NCBI RefSeq assembly: GCF_016863175.1
Contig: NZ_BOOJ01000014.1
Location: 62,001 to 126,000, forward strand
Length of the DNA: 64,000 bases
Origin: Paraplanobispora siamensis
GTDB taxonomy: Bacteria; Actinomycetota; Actinomycetes; Streptosporangiales; Streptosporangiaceae
Direction: 5' to 3'
The notes beneath the pieces were generated by a model, which was not told the origin of the DNA, did not search any database, and saw only the letters and a program-made list of their open reading frames with translations. Made by a program: the position numbers and the translations under genes. Positions 49,552 through 58,071 of the stretch are shown here, piece by piece (position 1 is the stretch's first letter; each line of letters opens with the position of its first letter).

Positions 49552-49851
49552 TCAGTCTTCGTCGCGCAGGCGCCGGTCGAGGTCCCTGAGGAAGTCCGGG
49601 TCGTCGTCGGGGCCTCGCGGGGCGTCGGGGCGCTGGGGCAGGTCGGGGCGGAAGGTCGGGCGCGGGGGGCGGGGGCCGAGGGGGCGGCCGAGCAGCAGCC
49701 AGAACAGGCCGCCGACCACGAACGTCACCACGACGATGACCACCCACAGGAGCTTGGGCAGGTTTCGTGCCTTCTCGTCCGGCGTGGTGATGACGTCGAA
49801 CAGGCAGTAGAGCCAGAAGGCGAGCATGGTCAGGCCGAGAAGCACGGACAT
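49552..49851 (-). CDS. PLDc_N-domain small membrane protein
   Basis: A 99-residue protein with two helices: MSVLLGLTMLAFWLYCLFDVI (about 1-21) and KLLWVVIVVVTFVVGGLFWLLLG (about 33-55), then a Pro/Asp/Arg-rich tail. TTPDEKARNLPK between the helices is the phospholipase D N-terminal (PLDc_N) signature of small actinobacterial membrane proteins; no phospholipase domain is present. The start could also be an ATG at 49869. Confidence 0.75.
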   Translation of the reverse strand: MSVLLGLTMLAFWLYCLFDVITTPDEKARNLPKLLWVVIVVVTFVVGGLFWLLLGRPLGPRPPRPTFRPDLPQRPDAPRGPDDDPDFLRDLDRRLRDED

Positions 49852-49991
49852 GCCCGAACTGTAAGCCATCACGGAGACAGCTGCGGTCGTGACCGATGTT
49901 CGGGGTGACGCGGTGAAGATCGGCGTCGTACGGTGGAACCCGTTGCCGCTTTCCCAGGGGACGTGATGACGCAACCGTACGAGCGAGCGCG

Positions 49992-50822
49992 ATGAACACC
50001 GACAAGGGCCGTCACCGGCGGCACTGGTGGCAGCGGGGAGCGTCCCACCGCGCGGACCGCGCGGTCAGGGAGGCACCGCGAGAGGTCCCCCGCGAGCCCG
50101 AGCGGCGCAGGAGGGCGGTGGCCGCCCCCGCGGTCGACCGCCCGCAGTACAGCTGGCGGGATTTCGAGCTCGCCGACGAGCGTCCACGCGCGCAGCCCAA
50201 CGCCCCCGACACCCCCGGCCTGGGCGACGGATTGCGCCACTGCGGGCCGCTGGAGCGCGTCCTGCACCGCCAGTGGGACGTCCGGGAGGGGCCGCCGTCC
50301 CCCGAGGTCGTACGGGCGGTGGAGAGCCTCGCGCGGCTTCCCGACGGGCTCAAGGGCAAGCTGGCGGCGGAGCTGGGCGGCATCTACGTCGGCCAGGGCG
50401 GCGTGCCCGACCTGGACGACATGGGTTATCTGCGCGGCGCGCCGCTGCCCTCGGGCCGGGCGACGTGGGACGTCTGCGCCGGAGCGTACGGCGACCGCAA
50501 GGTCGTGGTGGGGGACCGGCCCTCACCTACCCCCGACGTGATGATGCACGAGATCGGCCACGCCCTCGACGACGTGGACGCCCCCCGCGACGAGTGGGTC
50601 TCGGACTCCCCGGAGTTCGCCGCCCTCTACGAGCAGTGCGTGCCGGTCCTCGCCTCGGCCTTCCACCTCCAGCCGGGGAACCTGGGCCGCAAGGAGTTCT
50701 TCGCCGACGCCTTCGCGGCCATCGCCTCCCGGCAGCGACCCGCCCTCGTGGACATGCTCGGCGGGGACACGCGGATGGCGCTCAATGTCATGCTGTTCTT
50801 CAACCGGCGCTACGGAATCTAG
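49992..50822 (+). CDS. Zincin metallopeptidase, anthrax-lethal-factor-like domain
   Basis: 276 residues. A disordered Arg/Pro-rich N-terminus (about 1-75) precedes a compact domain. PDVMMHEIGHALDD supplies the HExxH zinc motif (186-190), and KEFFADAFAAIASRQRP (234-250) a downstream Glu/Asp as third ligand. This pattern is that of ATLF/HExxH-E zincins. No signal peptide is seen. The small charged gene 10 bases downstream may be its partner. Function could be toxin-like or housekeeping; the family assignment is by motif. Confidence 0.7.
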   Translation: MNTDKGRHRRHWWQRGASHRADRAVREAPREVPREPERRRRAVAAPAVDRPQYSWRDFELADERPRAQPNAPDTPGLGDGLRHCGPLERVLHRQWDVREGPPSPEVVRAVESLARLPDGLKGKLAAELGGIYVGQGGVPDLDDMGYLRGAPLPSGRATWDVCAGAYGDRKVVVGDRPSPTPDVMMHEIGHALDDVDAPRDEWVSDSPEFAALYEQCVPVLASAFHLQPGNLGRKEFFADAFAAIASRQRPALVDMLGGDTRMALNVMLFFNRRYGI

Positions 50823-50832
50823 GTGATCTGGG

Positions 50833-51072
50833 ATGTACGTCATCCGGCTCGCTGACGGGACCCTGCGCGTGCCGCAGAGCCTGTCCAGCGATGACGGGCG
50901 TCTGATAGGCAACGCGTACGTGGAACTCTCACCGGGGGACCCCGACTACGACCGCTGGCTGCCCGAGGCGCTGACCGAGGAGGAGATGGCCGCACGGCGA
51001 CGCCGGTGGCGTGAGGAGAACGACGAACTGGAGCGCGAGTTCCTGGCCTTCAAGGCGGAACAGGACAGCTAG
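50833..51072 (+). CDS. Small charged protein paired with the zincin
   Basis: A 79-residue protein MYVIRLADGTLRVPQSLSSD.. with an N-terminal beta-rich part and a C-terminal highly charged helix (about 50-78, EEEMAARRRRWREENDELE). It starts 10 bases after the zincin gene and ends before bldC. No family is recognised. Its size and position allow an inhibitor or immunity role, but this is untested. Confidence 0.6.
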   Translation: MYVIRLADGTLRVPQSLSSDDGRLIGNAYVELSPGDPDYDRWLPEALTEEEMAARRRRWREENDELEREFLAFKAEQDS

Positions 51073-51154
51073 AGACGCCGGGGTGACTCCACGGTGACCC
51101 TGCGGCTTCCGGGTAGGGCGCGCAGGATCACCGATGGTGTGACGTCATAAGTCG

Positions 51155-51376
51155 TCAGACGCGGGGGGACTCACCTGCCGGCCGTTCGGCCGTCAATACG
51201 TCCTCGCCGCGCAGAAGGGCGTGCACTTCCGACTCGCGGAAACGCCGGTGCCCTCCGGGGGTACGGATGCTGCTGATGCGGCCTGCCGCGGCCCAGCGTG
51301 TCACCGTCTTTGGGTCGACCCGGAAGAGGGCGGCAACCTCTCCGGGTGTCAGCAGACGCTCGCTGCTACTCTCCAC
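51155..51376 (-). CDS. bldC: Developmental regulator BldC
   Basis: A 73-residue MerR-like single-domain DNA-binding protein. LLTPGEVAALFRVDPKTVTRWAAAGRISSIRTPGGHRRFRESEVHALL is nearly the Streptomyces BldC core. BldC holds back early entry into development by binding direct repeats cooperatively. Start GTG 51376 after GGGGAG; a longer frame upstream is unlikely. The upstream 276 bases are AT-rich (TTGTTATATGATAGAG near 51500) and shared with the divergent DUF4229 gene. Confidence 0.95.
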   Translation of the reverse strand: MESSSERLLTPGEVAALFRVDPKTVTRWAAAGRISSIRTPGGHRRFRESEVHALLRGEDVLTAERPAGESPRV

Positions 51377-51639
51377 AATCTCTCCCCCTCGCATCCCGCT
51401 TCCTGCCAGCGGGCGGACAGGTAACCAGTGTGCCGAGCGAAGCCTGATATATCCGTGCTTTTCAACAAAGATCACGGGTTGTTATCGACTGACTGCCCGA
51501 TTGTTATATGATAGAGCCTCTTTGGGACTCTCGTGGGTGTTTCTTTACGTAACTGATGTGTTGGGCACACTAGCAGCGCTCGCGCTGGATGCGAAGAGCG
51601 CCACTCCCATACCACGCTCACTTTGTGGACGCAGTGGCG

Positions 51640-51645
51640 TAGCCT
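51640..51645 (+). promoter_or_regulatory. -10 box of the DUF4229 gene, leaderless start
   Basis: TAGCCT is followed by seven bases and the GTG at 51653, which lacks a ribosome site. The start of transcription should coincide with the start codon. Confidence 0.45.
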
Positions 51646-51652
51646 CGACGAT

Positions 51653-51850
51653 GTGCATCCCGCCATCGTTTACACAGCGTCTCGGCTCGGCCTGCTGGCC
51701 GTGAGCATCGGCGTGCTCTACCTGCTCGGCCTGCGAGAGCCCTTCATCCTGCTGGTCGTGGCGTTCCTCGTCAGCGGAGTGGCCAGCTATGTCCTGCTGT
51801 CCAAGCAACGCGACGCGCTCAGCGCACGAATCGCCAAGAATCGGGAGTGA
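51653..51850 (+). CDS. DUF4229 small membrane protein
   Basis: A 65-residue protein VHPAIVYTASRLGLLAVSIG.. with two hydrophobic helices (about 10-25 and 30-48) and a basic cytoplasmic tail (SKQRDALSARIAKNRE). The pattern is that of DUF4229, often found beside menaquinone genes. A GTG at 51623 in the same frame is an alternative start. Its end abuts the convergent propeller gene (one base apart). Confidence 0.75.
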   Translation: MHPAIVYTASRLGLLAVSIGVLYLLGLREPFILLVVAFLVSGVASYVLLSKQRDALSARIAKNRE

Positions 51851-53131
51851 TCACGGCAGCGGGAACATGCCGATCCGGGCATGGTACTCGTGACCGAGCC
51901 GGATTGTGTCACTACCAACCAGTAGCCCAGCCGGATGGGCGAGAAATGCTTTGACGCCGATTCCGCGGTCTCTGGTGGGGTTCCACGACAGGGCTCTGCC
52001 GGTGGTCGGATGGATCGCCCCGATGCCCGGCCGCGCCACCGCGCCCGGGCCGGCCGAGTCGCTCCCTGTCGGGTTGTCGAGCCAGCGCTGGTGCCCCCCG
52101 ACGTAGACGGCGGACCCGGTCACCGCGACCGCGTACAGCGAGTCGCCGCCGGTGTGGTTGACCCATGTGGGCCGGGTCCCGCCCCGTACATGGGTCTCGA
52201 AGCGCGCTGCGCTGTCGCACAGCTTGCGCGGGCCCCCGGGGCCTCCGCTGGTGACCACCACGAAGTAACGGCCGTCAGGGGCGAAATCCAGGCCTCTGAC
52301 GTAGCTCGGGAAGGCCGCGCTGCAGGAGGGCGCGTAGGCGTCGGTCCGCCAGTCGGCGACCTTCGCGCGGGCGGCGCCCACGTCGATCAGGCCGAGCTGG
52401 GGGCGGGACAGGCCGTCGAGGGTCGTGAAACTGCCGTCGACGGCCAGCCGGCTCCCGCTCAGCGCCATGGCGTGGACCCTGGTGCGCGATCCCCGGGGCG
52501 CTCCCGGTGTGATCGCGAACTCCGGGTCCACGGCGCCGGTGACGGCGTCCACCCGGGCCAGTGCCGTACGAGGCGTGCGGCCGACGTGGGTGAAGTCGCC
52601 GCCCAGGTAGAGACGGGAGCCGCTCCGGACGAGGCTGGTGACCGAGCCGCCGAAGGCGTGAGCGCGGAAGCCGGTAACCGGGGAGCCGTCGGACAGCCGC
52701 AGCCGGACCACCTTGCGGGTCGTGACCCCGTCGGTGGCGGAGAACCCGCCGCCGGCGTAGACCGTGCCGTCGGCGCCGGCCGCCAGGGAGGTGACCGCGC
52801 CGTTGAGGTACGGCTCGAAGCCGTGGACGATCCGCCCGGTGGCCAGGTCGTAGGCGAAGATGTTGGTGCGTTCCAGGACTGCGGAGTCCCGCGCCTCGCG
52901 CACCTCCGTGAACGAGCCGCCGACCACCACCGTGCCACCCACCAGGGTGATGGCGTTGACGATGCCGTCGAGCACGTGGGGAGTGGTGTCCACCGGGTCG
53001 GCCGAGACGACCCGTCCGTGCGCGACGGAACCGGCGGCGGCGACACCGGGCGGAGCGGCCAGCGTCGCGGCGACGGTCAGCGTCGTCGCGGCCAGCGTCG
53101 CGGCCGGCACGGAAACGGTTCTGGCAAGCAT
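51851..53131 (-). CDS. Secreted beta-propeller protein
   Basis: 426 residues. A signal peptide ends near VAAAG (about 34). The rest consists of repeats of the type [58 protein letters not shown] and [15 protein letters not shown], the DUF5122/delta-60-like propeller blades with the GGxF motif. Two cysteines lie in the later part. It probably acts outside the cell as a binding or adhesion protein; ligand unknown. Confidence 0.8.
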   Translation of the reverse strand: MLARTVSVPAATLAATTLTVAATLAAPPGVAAAGSVAHGRVVSADPVDTTPHVLDGIVNAITLVGGTVVVGGSFTEVREARDSAVLERTNIFAYDLATGRIVHGFEPYLNGAVTSLAAGADGTVYAGGGFSATDGVTTRKVVRLRLSDGSPVTGFRAHAFGGSVTSLVRSGSRLYLGGDFTHVGRTPRTALARVDAVTGAVDPEFAITPGAPRGSRTRVHAMALSGSRLAVDGSFTTLDGLSRPQLGLIDVGAARAKVADWRTDAYAPSCSAAFPSYVRGLDFAPDGRYFVVVTSGGPGGPRKLCDSAARFETHVRGGTRPTWVNHTGGDSLYAVAVTGSAVYVGGHQRWLDNPTGSDSAGPGAVARPGIGAIHPTTGRALSWNPTRDRGIGVKAFLAHPAGLLVGSDTIRLGHEYHARIGMFPLP

Positions 53132-53196
53132 TCACCAAGTCCTAGCAGACCCTTGGTAATCGCGTCGCTACTTTCCGTGGATTGCCCGCTCAGGCC

Positions 53197-53202
53197 TAGG
53201 CT
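53197..53202 (+). promoter_or_regulatory. -10 box of menG, leaderless start
   Basis: TAGGCT is seven bases before ATG 53210, and no ribosome site is present. This is the same arrangement as for hemL and the DUF4229 gene. Confidence 0.45.
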
Positions 53203-53209
53203 TGTCCCC

Positions 53210-53938
53210 ATGACGCGCGCTTCGCTGGACAAGCAACCGCACGAGGTCGCCTCGATGTTCGATCGCACGGCCCGGCGCTACGACCTGATGAACGACCTGC
53301 TGTCCCTGGGACAGGACCGTTTCTGGCGCAAGGCCACCGCGGACGCGGTCGACGCCGGGCCCGGCGAGCTCGTGCTCGACCTGGGCGCGGGCACGGGCAC
53401 CTCGACCGACGCCTTCACCGCGCTCGGCGCCCGGGCGATCGCCTCCGACTTCTCCCTCGGCATGCTCCGCACCGGCGTCGAGAGGCGGGGCGGCTCCGGC
53501 ATCTCCGGTGGCGGGGTGCGCGGGGTCAGCTTCATCGCGGGCGACGCCCTGAAGCTGCCGTTCGCCGACGACTCCTTCGACGCGGTGACGATCTCCTTCG
53601 CCATCCGCAACGTCAACGACACCGAGCAGGCGCTGCGCGAGATGCTCCGCGTGGCCAAGCCGGGCGCCCGCCTGGTGATCTGCGAGTTCTCCCGCCCGAC
53701 GAACGGCGCCTTCGACCGGGTCTACACCGAGTATCTGATGAGGATGCTGCCGGTCGTGGCCGGGGCGGTCAGCTCCAACCCCGACTCCTACGAATACCTC
53801 GCCGAGTCGATCAGGTCCTGGCCGGCCCAGGCCGAGTTCGCCCGGATCATCCAGCGTGCCGGCTGGAAGAAGGTCGCCTGGCGCAACCTCTCCCTGGGCA
53901 TCGTCGCCCTGCACCGCGCCTACAAGCCCGCGTCCTGA
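53210..53938 (+). CDS. menG: Demethylmenaquinone methyltransferase
   Basis: A 242-residue SAM methyltransferase of the UbiE/MenG family. Motifs are [38 protein letters not shown] (SAM site) and [20 protein letters not shown]. It methylates demethylmenaquinone to menaquinone, the quinone used by the complex I encoded downstream. Normal length. Confidence 0.95.
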   Translation: MTRASLDKQPHEVASMFDRTARRYDLMNDLLSLGQDRFWRKATADAVDAGPGELVLDLGAGTGTSTDAFTALGARAIASDFSLGMLRTGVERRGGSGISGGGVRGVSFIAGDALKLPFADDSFDAVTISFAIRNVNDTEQALREMLRVAKPGARLVICEFSRPTNGAFDRVYTEYLMRMLPVVAGAVSSNPDSYEYLAESIRSWPAQAEFARIIQRAGWKKVAWRNLSLGIVALHRAYKPAS

Positions 53939-54023
53939 GGCGCTCCGGTGCCTTCTGGGGTGTTCCGGGGCGTTCCGTCCCCCGACCCGGAGCGCCGTTG
54001 CCCCGGGTCTTCTCTCCGTACGG

Positions 54024-54536
54024 CTACCGCCGGAACTCGATGATGACGACGTGCCCCCACCGCGCGTGGGGGCGGACGGCCGCCTCACCGGCGAAGCAGG
54101 CGACCTTGATCTCCGGGAGATAGTCCTCGAAGAGTTCGAGGCTCATCCCCGACCTGCACCAGACGTACAGCTCCAGCCGCCCGTCCCGGTGCGGGATCGT
54201 CCCCATCACCAGGGGCAGCCATTCCTGCGGGGTCCGCATCGAGGTCCTCTGGCACAACCCCTGGAAGCGGTGCCTGACGACCAGCCCGCGGAACTGGTCA
54301 CCCACCGCCCGCCGGGCCGGTGGGCAGCCGGCCGCGGCGATCAGCGGCAGCAGATAGACCGGCAGCCACACGGGCTGCTCGGCCAGTTCCGACACCACCG
54401 GGACGACCCCCGAGGCGACGAGGATCTCGACACGCCACCGGATGATCCACCCCAGCTGTGCCAATGGTCCCCGGGCGCGGGGAATGCGAGGGTGGTACCG
54501 GGGATGCCCCGGCCACCCGGGAGGGTCATCGCCCAT
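54024..54536 (-). CDS. Truncated FtsK/TraB-like membrane protein (N-terminal part only)
   Basis: 170 residues with two hydrophobic segments (about 36-50 and 53-70) followed by VVRHRFQGLCQRTSMRTPQEWLPLVMGTIPHRDGRLELYVW and RWGHVVIIEFRR at the stop. This resembles the N-terminal part of actinomycete FtsK-like transfer proteins of integrative elements, just before their ATPase domain; no Walker motif follows. It is thus either a truncated remnant or a short stand-alone version. It overlaps the preceding gene by 11 bases. Confidence 0.5.
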   Translation of the reverse strand: MGDDPPGWPGHPRYHPRIPRARGPLAQLGWIIRWRVEILVASGVVPVVSELAEQPVWLPVYLLPLIAAAGCPPARRAVGDQFRGLVVRHRFQGLCQRTSMRTPQEWLPLVMGTIPHRDGRLELYVWCRSGMSLELFEDYLPEIKVACFAGEAAVRPHARWGHVVIIEFRR

Positions 54537-54957
54537 GGGCCCCTCCCACCCGCTTCCCCCCGCCGGACCCGACTCCGACAGGTTCCGCGGCGACCCGGGG
54601 AGACTCCCCGGTCCCTGTCGTTGGCCCGGTCCCGGACACGGCCTCGCGGCTGTCCCGAGTCGGACTCTCGCCCTTGTCTCCTGTCCCGATCCCGGATGCG
54701 GCCTTCACCGGAACCTCGGCCTTGCCGCCGTCCTCCGGCAGGCCGGAGACGTTCTCCCGGCCGCCGTCCGGGTCCAGTCCGAGCCGGTCGAACCGGGGAT
54801 CCCGGTACCGCCTGACGAAGAGAGTCGCCTTGACGACCCGCCAGCCGTTCCGCTCGGCGAGCCTGTCGTCCTCCTCCCAGATTTTCCGCTCCGCCTTTTC
54901 GATAAGGCGGGTCCGTAACCCCTTGCGGGGTTGTCGTGACGGAGTAGCGTTGGACAT
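54526..54957 (-). CDS. Hypothetical basic, disordered protein upstream of the FtsK-like remnant
   Basis: A 143-residue protein MSNATPSRQPRKGLRTRLIE.. with a charged helix (about 14-50) and a Gly/Glu/Thr-rich disordered tail. ATG 54957 has GGAG nine bases before. It is coupled to the FtsK-like gene by an 11-base overlap. Similar short genes accompany transfer genes in actinomycete integrative elements, but no family is certain. Confidence 0.5.
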   Translation of the reverse strand: MSNATPSRQPRKGLRTRLIEKAERKIWEEDDRLAERNGWRVVKATLFVRRYRDPRFDRLGLDPDGGRENVSGLPEDGGKAEVPVKAASGIGTGDKGESPTRDSREAVSGTGPTTGTGESPRVAAEPVGVGSGGGKRVGGAHGR

Positions 54958-55010
54958 GTTCCACGGCTCCTGTTCCCGTCGCTGATGAGATGAGGGGGGC
55001 TGCGGGATTC

Positions 55011-55039
55011 CGGGCGGATGGGTCGCAGCCATCCGCCCG
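55011..55039. promoter_or_regulatory. 11-bp perfect hairpin in the divergent intergenic region
   Basis: CGGGCGGATGG (55011-55021) and CCATCCGCCCG (55029-55039) pair around a 7-base loop, about 55 bases upstream of the minus-strand gene. It could be an operator or leader hairpin. The rest of 54958-55295 has no gene. Confidence 0.45.
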
Positions 55040-55243
55040 TTCGCGTGGATGCTCGCTTCTCCGGCCGTGGAGCTACGGAGGATGCGCTGTCGCGGTTGCC
55101 GGACTCACCTGGATGTTTTCCCCTCGTCGCCTGGTATGGCGGGATAAACTCAGCATGTGCCGCAGGGACGCCCCGTGCAATTCCCGCAGGGATGATGCGC
55201 GGGAGTCCTGGCGGGATGAAAACCGACCTTCCCGGCAAGGATT

Positions 55244-55280
55244 GCAAACCCTTCCTAAAGGGCATACCTACAAGGTTTGC
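55244..55280. promoter_or_regulatory. Inverted repeat upstream of the XRE gene
   Basis: GCAAACC (55244-55250) and GGTTTGC (55274-55280) are 7-bp arms with a 23-base spacer, which itself contains CCTTCCTAAAGG. The second arm is 15 bases before the GTG of the XRE regulator and is a candidate autoregulatory site. Confidence 0.4.
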
Positions 55281-55295
55281 GAAAGGAGAGCCTGG

Positions 55296-56159
55296 GTGAC
55301 CGGAACCGGAAGTCCCACACTCCGCCGCCGCAGGCTCGCCGTAGAGCTGCGCCGCTTACGCGAGGCTGCCGGTCTCACCGGGGTCCAGGTCGCCAAGGAA
55401 CTCCGCTGGTCCACCTCCAAGGTGTCACGCCTGGAGACGGGACAGGTGGTTCCCCAAGAGGGGGATGTGGAGAAGCTCCTCCGATATTTCAACGCCGATT
55501 CGGAGACGAGTGGACGGCTGCTCGGCCTCACGCGGGACGCTCATCGCAAGGGGTGGTGGGAAAAGTATGCCGAGGATATGCCGGAGCAGGTGATCACCCT
55601 CGCCGGTCTGGAGGACGAGGCCGCGGAGATCCGTTCCTGGTATGCCAACGTCGTGCCAGGAATGCTCCAGACGTATGGCTATGCCTCGGTGATCAACGGC
55701 CTTTACCAATCGCTTCAAGCCTTGCCTTCTGGAAAGATCGAGCGCCGGACTCAGTTTCGTTTGCGGCGACAGGAGCTACTCACCTCGGGAAAGTTGGATT
55801 ACTCCACAATCCTCGACGAGGCGGTGCTCCGGCGACGTTACGGCAGCCAGGAGGTCATGAAGGAGCAGCTCCGCTGGCTACTGGAGGTGTCGGATTCTCC
55901 CAACGTGAGTATTCGTGTTCTTCCTCTCGACGCCTCTCACCCCGCGGATGGGAGCCACTTCATCCTCATGAAATTTCCGGAGGTTCCCGGGCTCGGCACC
56001 CTCTATGACGAACTTCTCTACACCGAGGATTTCCCCGTTTCCAGCCTTGCTGAGGATGAGAGCGTTGTGTACATGTATTCAATCCTCTATGGGAACCTTG
56101 AGAAGGTGGCCCTCGACCAGCGGCAATCCAAGAAACTGATCGCATCGCTCGCCCGATGA
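55296..56159 (+). CDS. XRE-family regulator with DUF5753
   Basis: A 287-residue regulator. The HTH (about 13-65, LRRLREAAGLTGVQVAKELRWSTSKVSRLETGQ) is followed by DUF5753 (about 95-280, WYANVVPGMLQTYGYA, LYDELLYTEDFP). GTG 55296 follows AAGGAG. The codon choice is clearly less GC-rich at third positions than in neighbours (e.g. ATTCTCGACGAGG, TATGAC). These regulators nearly always pair with a DUF397 gene, present 83 bases downstream; such pairs in Streptomyces affect development and antibiotic onset. Confidence 0.93.
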   Translation: MTGTGSPTLRRRRLAVELRRLREAAGLTGVQVAKELRWSTSKVSRLETGQVVPQEGDVEKLLRYFNADSETSGRLLGLTRDAHRKGWWEKYAEDMPEQVITLAGLEDEAAEIRSWYANVVPGMLQTYGYASVINGLYQSLQALPSGKIERRTQFRLRRQELLTSGKLDYSTILDEAVLRRRYGSQEVMKEQLRWLLEVSDSPNVSIRVLPLDASHPADGSHFILMKFPEVPGLGTLYDELLYTEDFPVSSLAEDESVVYMYSILYGNLEKVALDQRQSKKLIASLAR

Positions 56160-56242
56160 TGCGTTGCACCCCCGTTCGACTGCGATAGCTGCTAGGTTGA
56201 CGATCCCATTTTTCATCTGTCGCATACGACTCTGGAGCATCA

Positions 56243-56455
56243 ATGGAGCTATCTGTTCTCCATGCTCAGAACCTTCCGTGGCGGAAGAGCAGCTTCAGTA
56301 CGGGCACTGGAGAGTGCGTCGAGATCGCTCCGCTTGCTGGAGACGGCATTGCCGTGCGTGACTCCAAGGACCCGTCCGGGCCGGTGCTGACCTTCACTCG
56401 CGGGGAGTGGCGGGCCTTCGTCGCTGGGGTCAGGAACGACGAGTTCGACATCTGA
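56243..56455 (+). CDS. DUF397-domain small protein
   Basis: A 70-residue protein with the DUF397 pattern LPWRKSSFSTGTGECVEIAPLAG, VRDSKDPSGPVLTFTRGEWRAFV. It starts 83 bases after the XRE-DUF5753 gene, its usual partner. In Streptomyces, such proteins act as partners or antagonists of the paired regulator. Good GGAG site before ATG 56243. Confidence 0.93.
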   Translation: MELSVLHAQNLPWRKSSFSTGTGECVEIAPLAGDGIAVRDSKDPSGPVLTFTRGEWRAFVAGVRNDEFDI

Positions 56456-56472
56456 GACGGCCCGATCTTGAG

Positions 56473-56507
56473 CCCCCGTGAGTCGCTTGTCGGCTTGCGG
56501 GGGTTTT
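56473..56507 (+). terminator. Rho-independent terminator after the DUF397 gene
   Basis: CCCCCG (56473-56478) pairs with CGGGGG (56498-56503) across a 19-base loop and is followed by TTTT. It separates the XRE/DUF397 unit from the reductase-nuo promoter. Confidence 0.7.
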
Positions 56508-56576
56508 CGCATGTCGGATCCGGGCAACGGGGGATAGATCGCCGATCCCGCCTGACATCAAGGGTGGGGAAGGCGT

Positions 56577-56615
56577 TAGACTGCCGCCCGACAAGTTTGT
56601 GAAGACCTTCACAAA
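56577..56615 (+). promoter_or_regulatory. Rex-controlled promoter of the reductase-nuo operon
   Basis: TAGACT (56577-56582) is a -10 with a -35-like TGACAT at 56553-56558 (spacing 18). TTTGTGAAGACCTTCACAAA (56596-56615) is a perfect Rex operator just downstream of the expected transcription start, where it would act as a roadblock. The dyad matches TTGTGAA-N4-TTCACAA exactly. Confidence 0.88.
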
Positions 56616-56672
56616 GGAACGAAAGGCCCCTTACCCCGAGGCCGTCGAAGCATGTAGGACAGGACAGGTCCC

Positions 56673-57950
56673 GTGACCGTGCCAGCCGCCCCGCAGCGGA
56701 GTGTCGCTGAGGCTGACGCCGACGTCATCGTCGTCGGCGCCGGGCCCGCCGGGTCGACCACCGCTTTCCACCTCGCACAGGCCGGACTCGACGTCCTGCT
56801 GCTCGAGAAGACCACATTCCCCCGTGAGAAGGTGTGCGGCGACGGGCTGACGCCCCGAGCGGTCAAGCAGCTCATCGCGATGGGGATCGACATCAACGCC
56901 CCCGGATGGGTCAGGAACAAGGGCCTGCGCGTCGTCGGCGGGGGGCTGCGCTTCGAGCTGGACTGGCCGGAGCTGGCCAGCTATCCGGACTTCGGGCTGG
57001 TGCGCACCCGGCAGGACTTCGACGAGATCCTGGCCGCCAACGCGGTGCGGGGAGGCGTGCGCCTGCTGCAGGGCGTCAACGTCACCGGGCCGATCCTCGA
57101 CGACCGCAGCGGCCACATCGTGGGCGTGACGGCCAAGAAGGACGGAGAGGACGTCTCCTACCGCTCCCGCCTGGTGGTCGCCGCCGACGGCAACTCCACC
57201 CGGATCTCCCTGGCGATGGGGCTGCACAAGCGCGAGGACCGCCCGATGGGCGTGGCCGTACGCACCTATTTCACCAGCCCGCGTCACGACGACGACTATC
57301 TGGAGACGTGGCTGGAGCTGTGGGACGGCGACCAGCTGATGCCCGGCTACGGCTGGATCTTCGGCGTCGGCGACGGCACCTCCAACGTGGGCCTGGGGCT
57401 GCTGAACACCAGCGAGTCCTTCAAGGGCATGGACTATCGTGACCTGCTCAAACGTTGGGTCAAGAACATGCCTTCGGAGTGGGGCTACACCGAAGAGAAC
57501 ATGACGACCCCGATCAGGGGCGCCGCGCTGCCCATGGCCTTCAACCGGCAGCCGCACTACACGCGGGGCCTGGTGCTGGTCGGCGACGCGGGTGGCATGA
57601 TCAACCCGTTCAACGGCGAGGGCATCGCGTACGCGATGGAGACCGGCCAGATCGCGGCCGAGACCATCGTCCAGGCTCTGGGCCGGGCCACCCCCGCGCA
57701 GCGTGAGCGCGTGCTGCGCGCTTACCCCCAGATCCTCAAGGACGCATATGGTGGGTACTTCACTCTAGGACGCGGCTTCGTGGAACTCATCGGCCGCCGT
57801 GGCGTGATGAACTTCGCCACCCGTCACGCGCTGCACCATCCCGGGCTGATGCGCTTCGCGCTCAAGCTGCTTGCTAATCTCACCGACCGGCGAGGCGACG
57901 CATCCGACAGGATCATCAACGCTCTGTCGAAGGTCGCGCCACCGGCATGA
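56673..57950 (+). CDS. Geranylgeranyl-reductase-family flavoprotein (probable menaquinone reductase)
   Basis: A 425-residue FAD-dependent oxidoreductase: VIVVGAGPAGSTTAFHL (FAD GxGxxG), KVCGDGLTPRAVKQL, and GDAGGMINPFNGEGIAYAME near the C-terminus. MenJ of mycobacteria belongs to this family and partly saturates the menaquinone isoprenoid chain; the location between menG and nuo and the Rex operator support that role. GTG start 56673. The nuo genes begin 121 bases downstream. Confidence 0.88.
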   Translation: MTVPAAPQRSVAEADADVIVVGAGPAGSTTAFHLAQAGLDVLLLEKTTFPREKVCGDGLTPRAVKQLIAMGIDINAPGWVRNKGLRVVGGGLRFELDWPELASYPDFGLVRTRQDFDEILAANAVRGGVRLLQGVNVTGPILDDRSGHIVGVTAKKDGEDVSYRSRLVVAADGNSTRISLAMGLHKREDRPMGVAVRTYFTSPRHDDDYLETWLELWDGDQLMPGYGWIFGVGDGTSNVGLGLLNTSESFKGMDYRDLLKRWVKNMPSEWGYTEENMTTPIRGAALPMAFNRQPHYTRGLVLVGDAGGMINPFNGEGIAYAMETGQIAAETIVQALGRATPAQRERVLRAYPQILKDAYGGYFTLGRGFVELIGRRGVMNFATRHALHHPGLMRFALKLLANLTDRRGDASDRIINALSKVAPPA

Positions 57951-58071
57951 CCTCACAAAACACGCGGAACCCGGAGCGAGCCGAGATGATCGCCCTGCCT
58001 AGACTTGTGAAACACACCACTGTGACGAGCTACGCGCCAGCGCGCGTGGAGATGGGAGAGGAGGCGTAGCG

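Noticed and set aside
54024-56507. Complete integrative element or prophage
   Set aside because: No integrase, replication gene, tRNA target or attachment repeats were seen; only a truncated transfer-like protein and regulators.
58000-58030. TTGTGAAAC sequence upstream of nuoA as a second Rex operator
   Set aside because: Only one half-site matches; the partner TTCACAA half is absent. The perfect operator is at 56596-56615.
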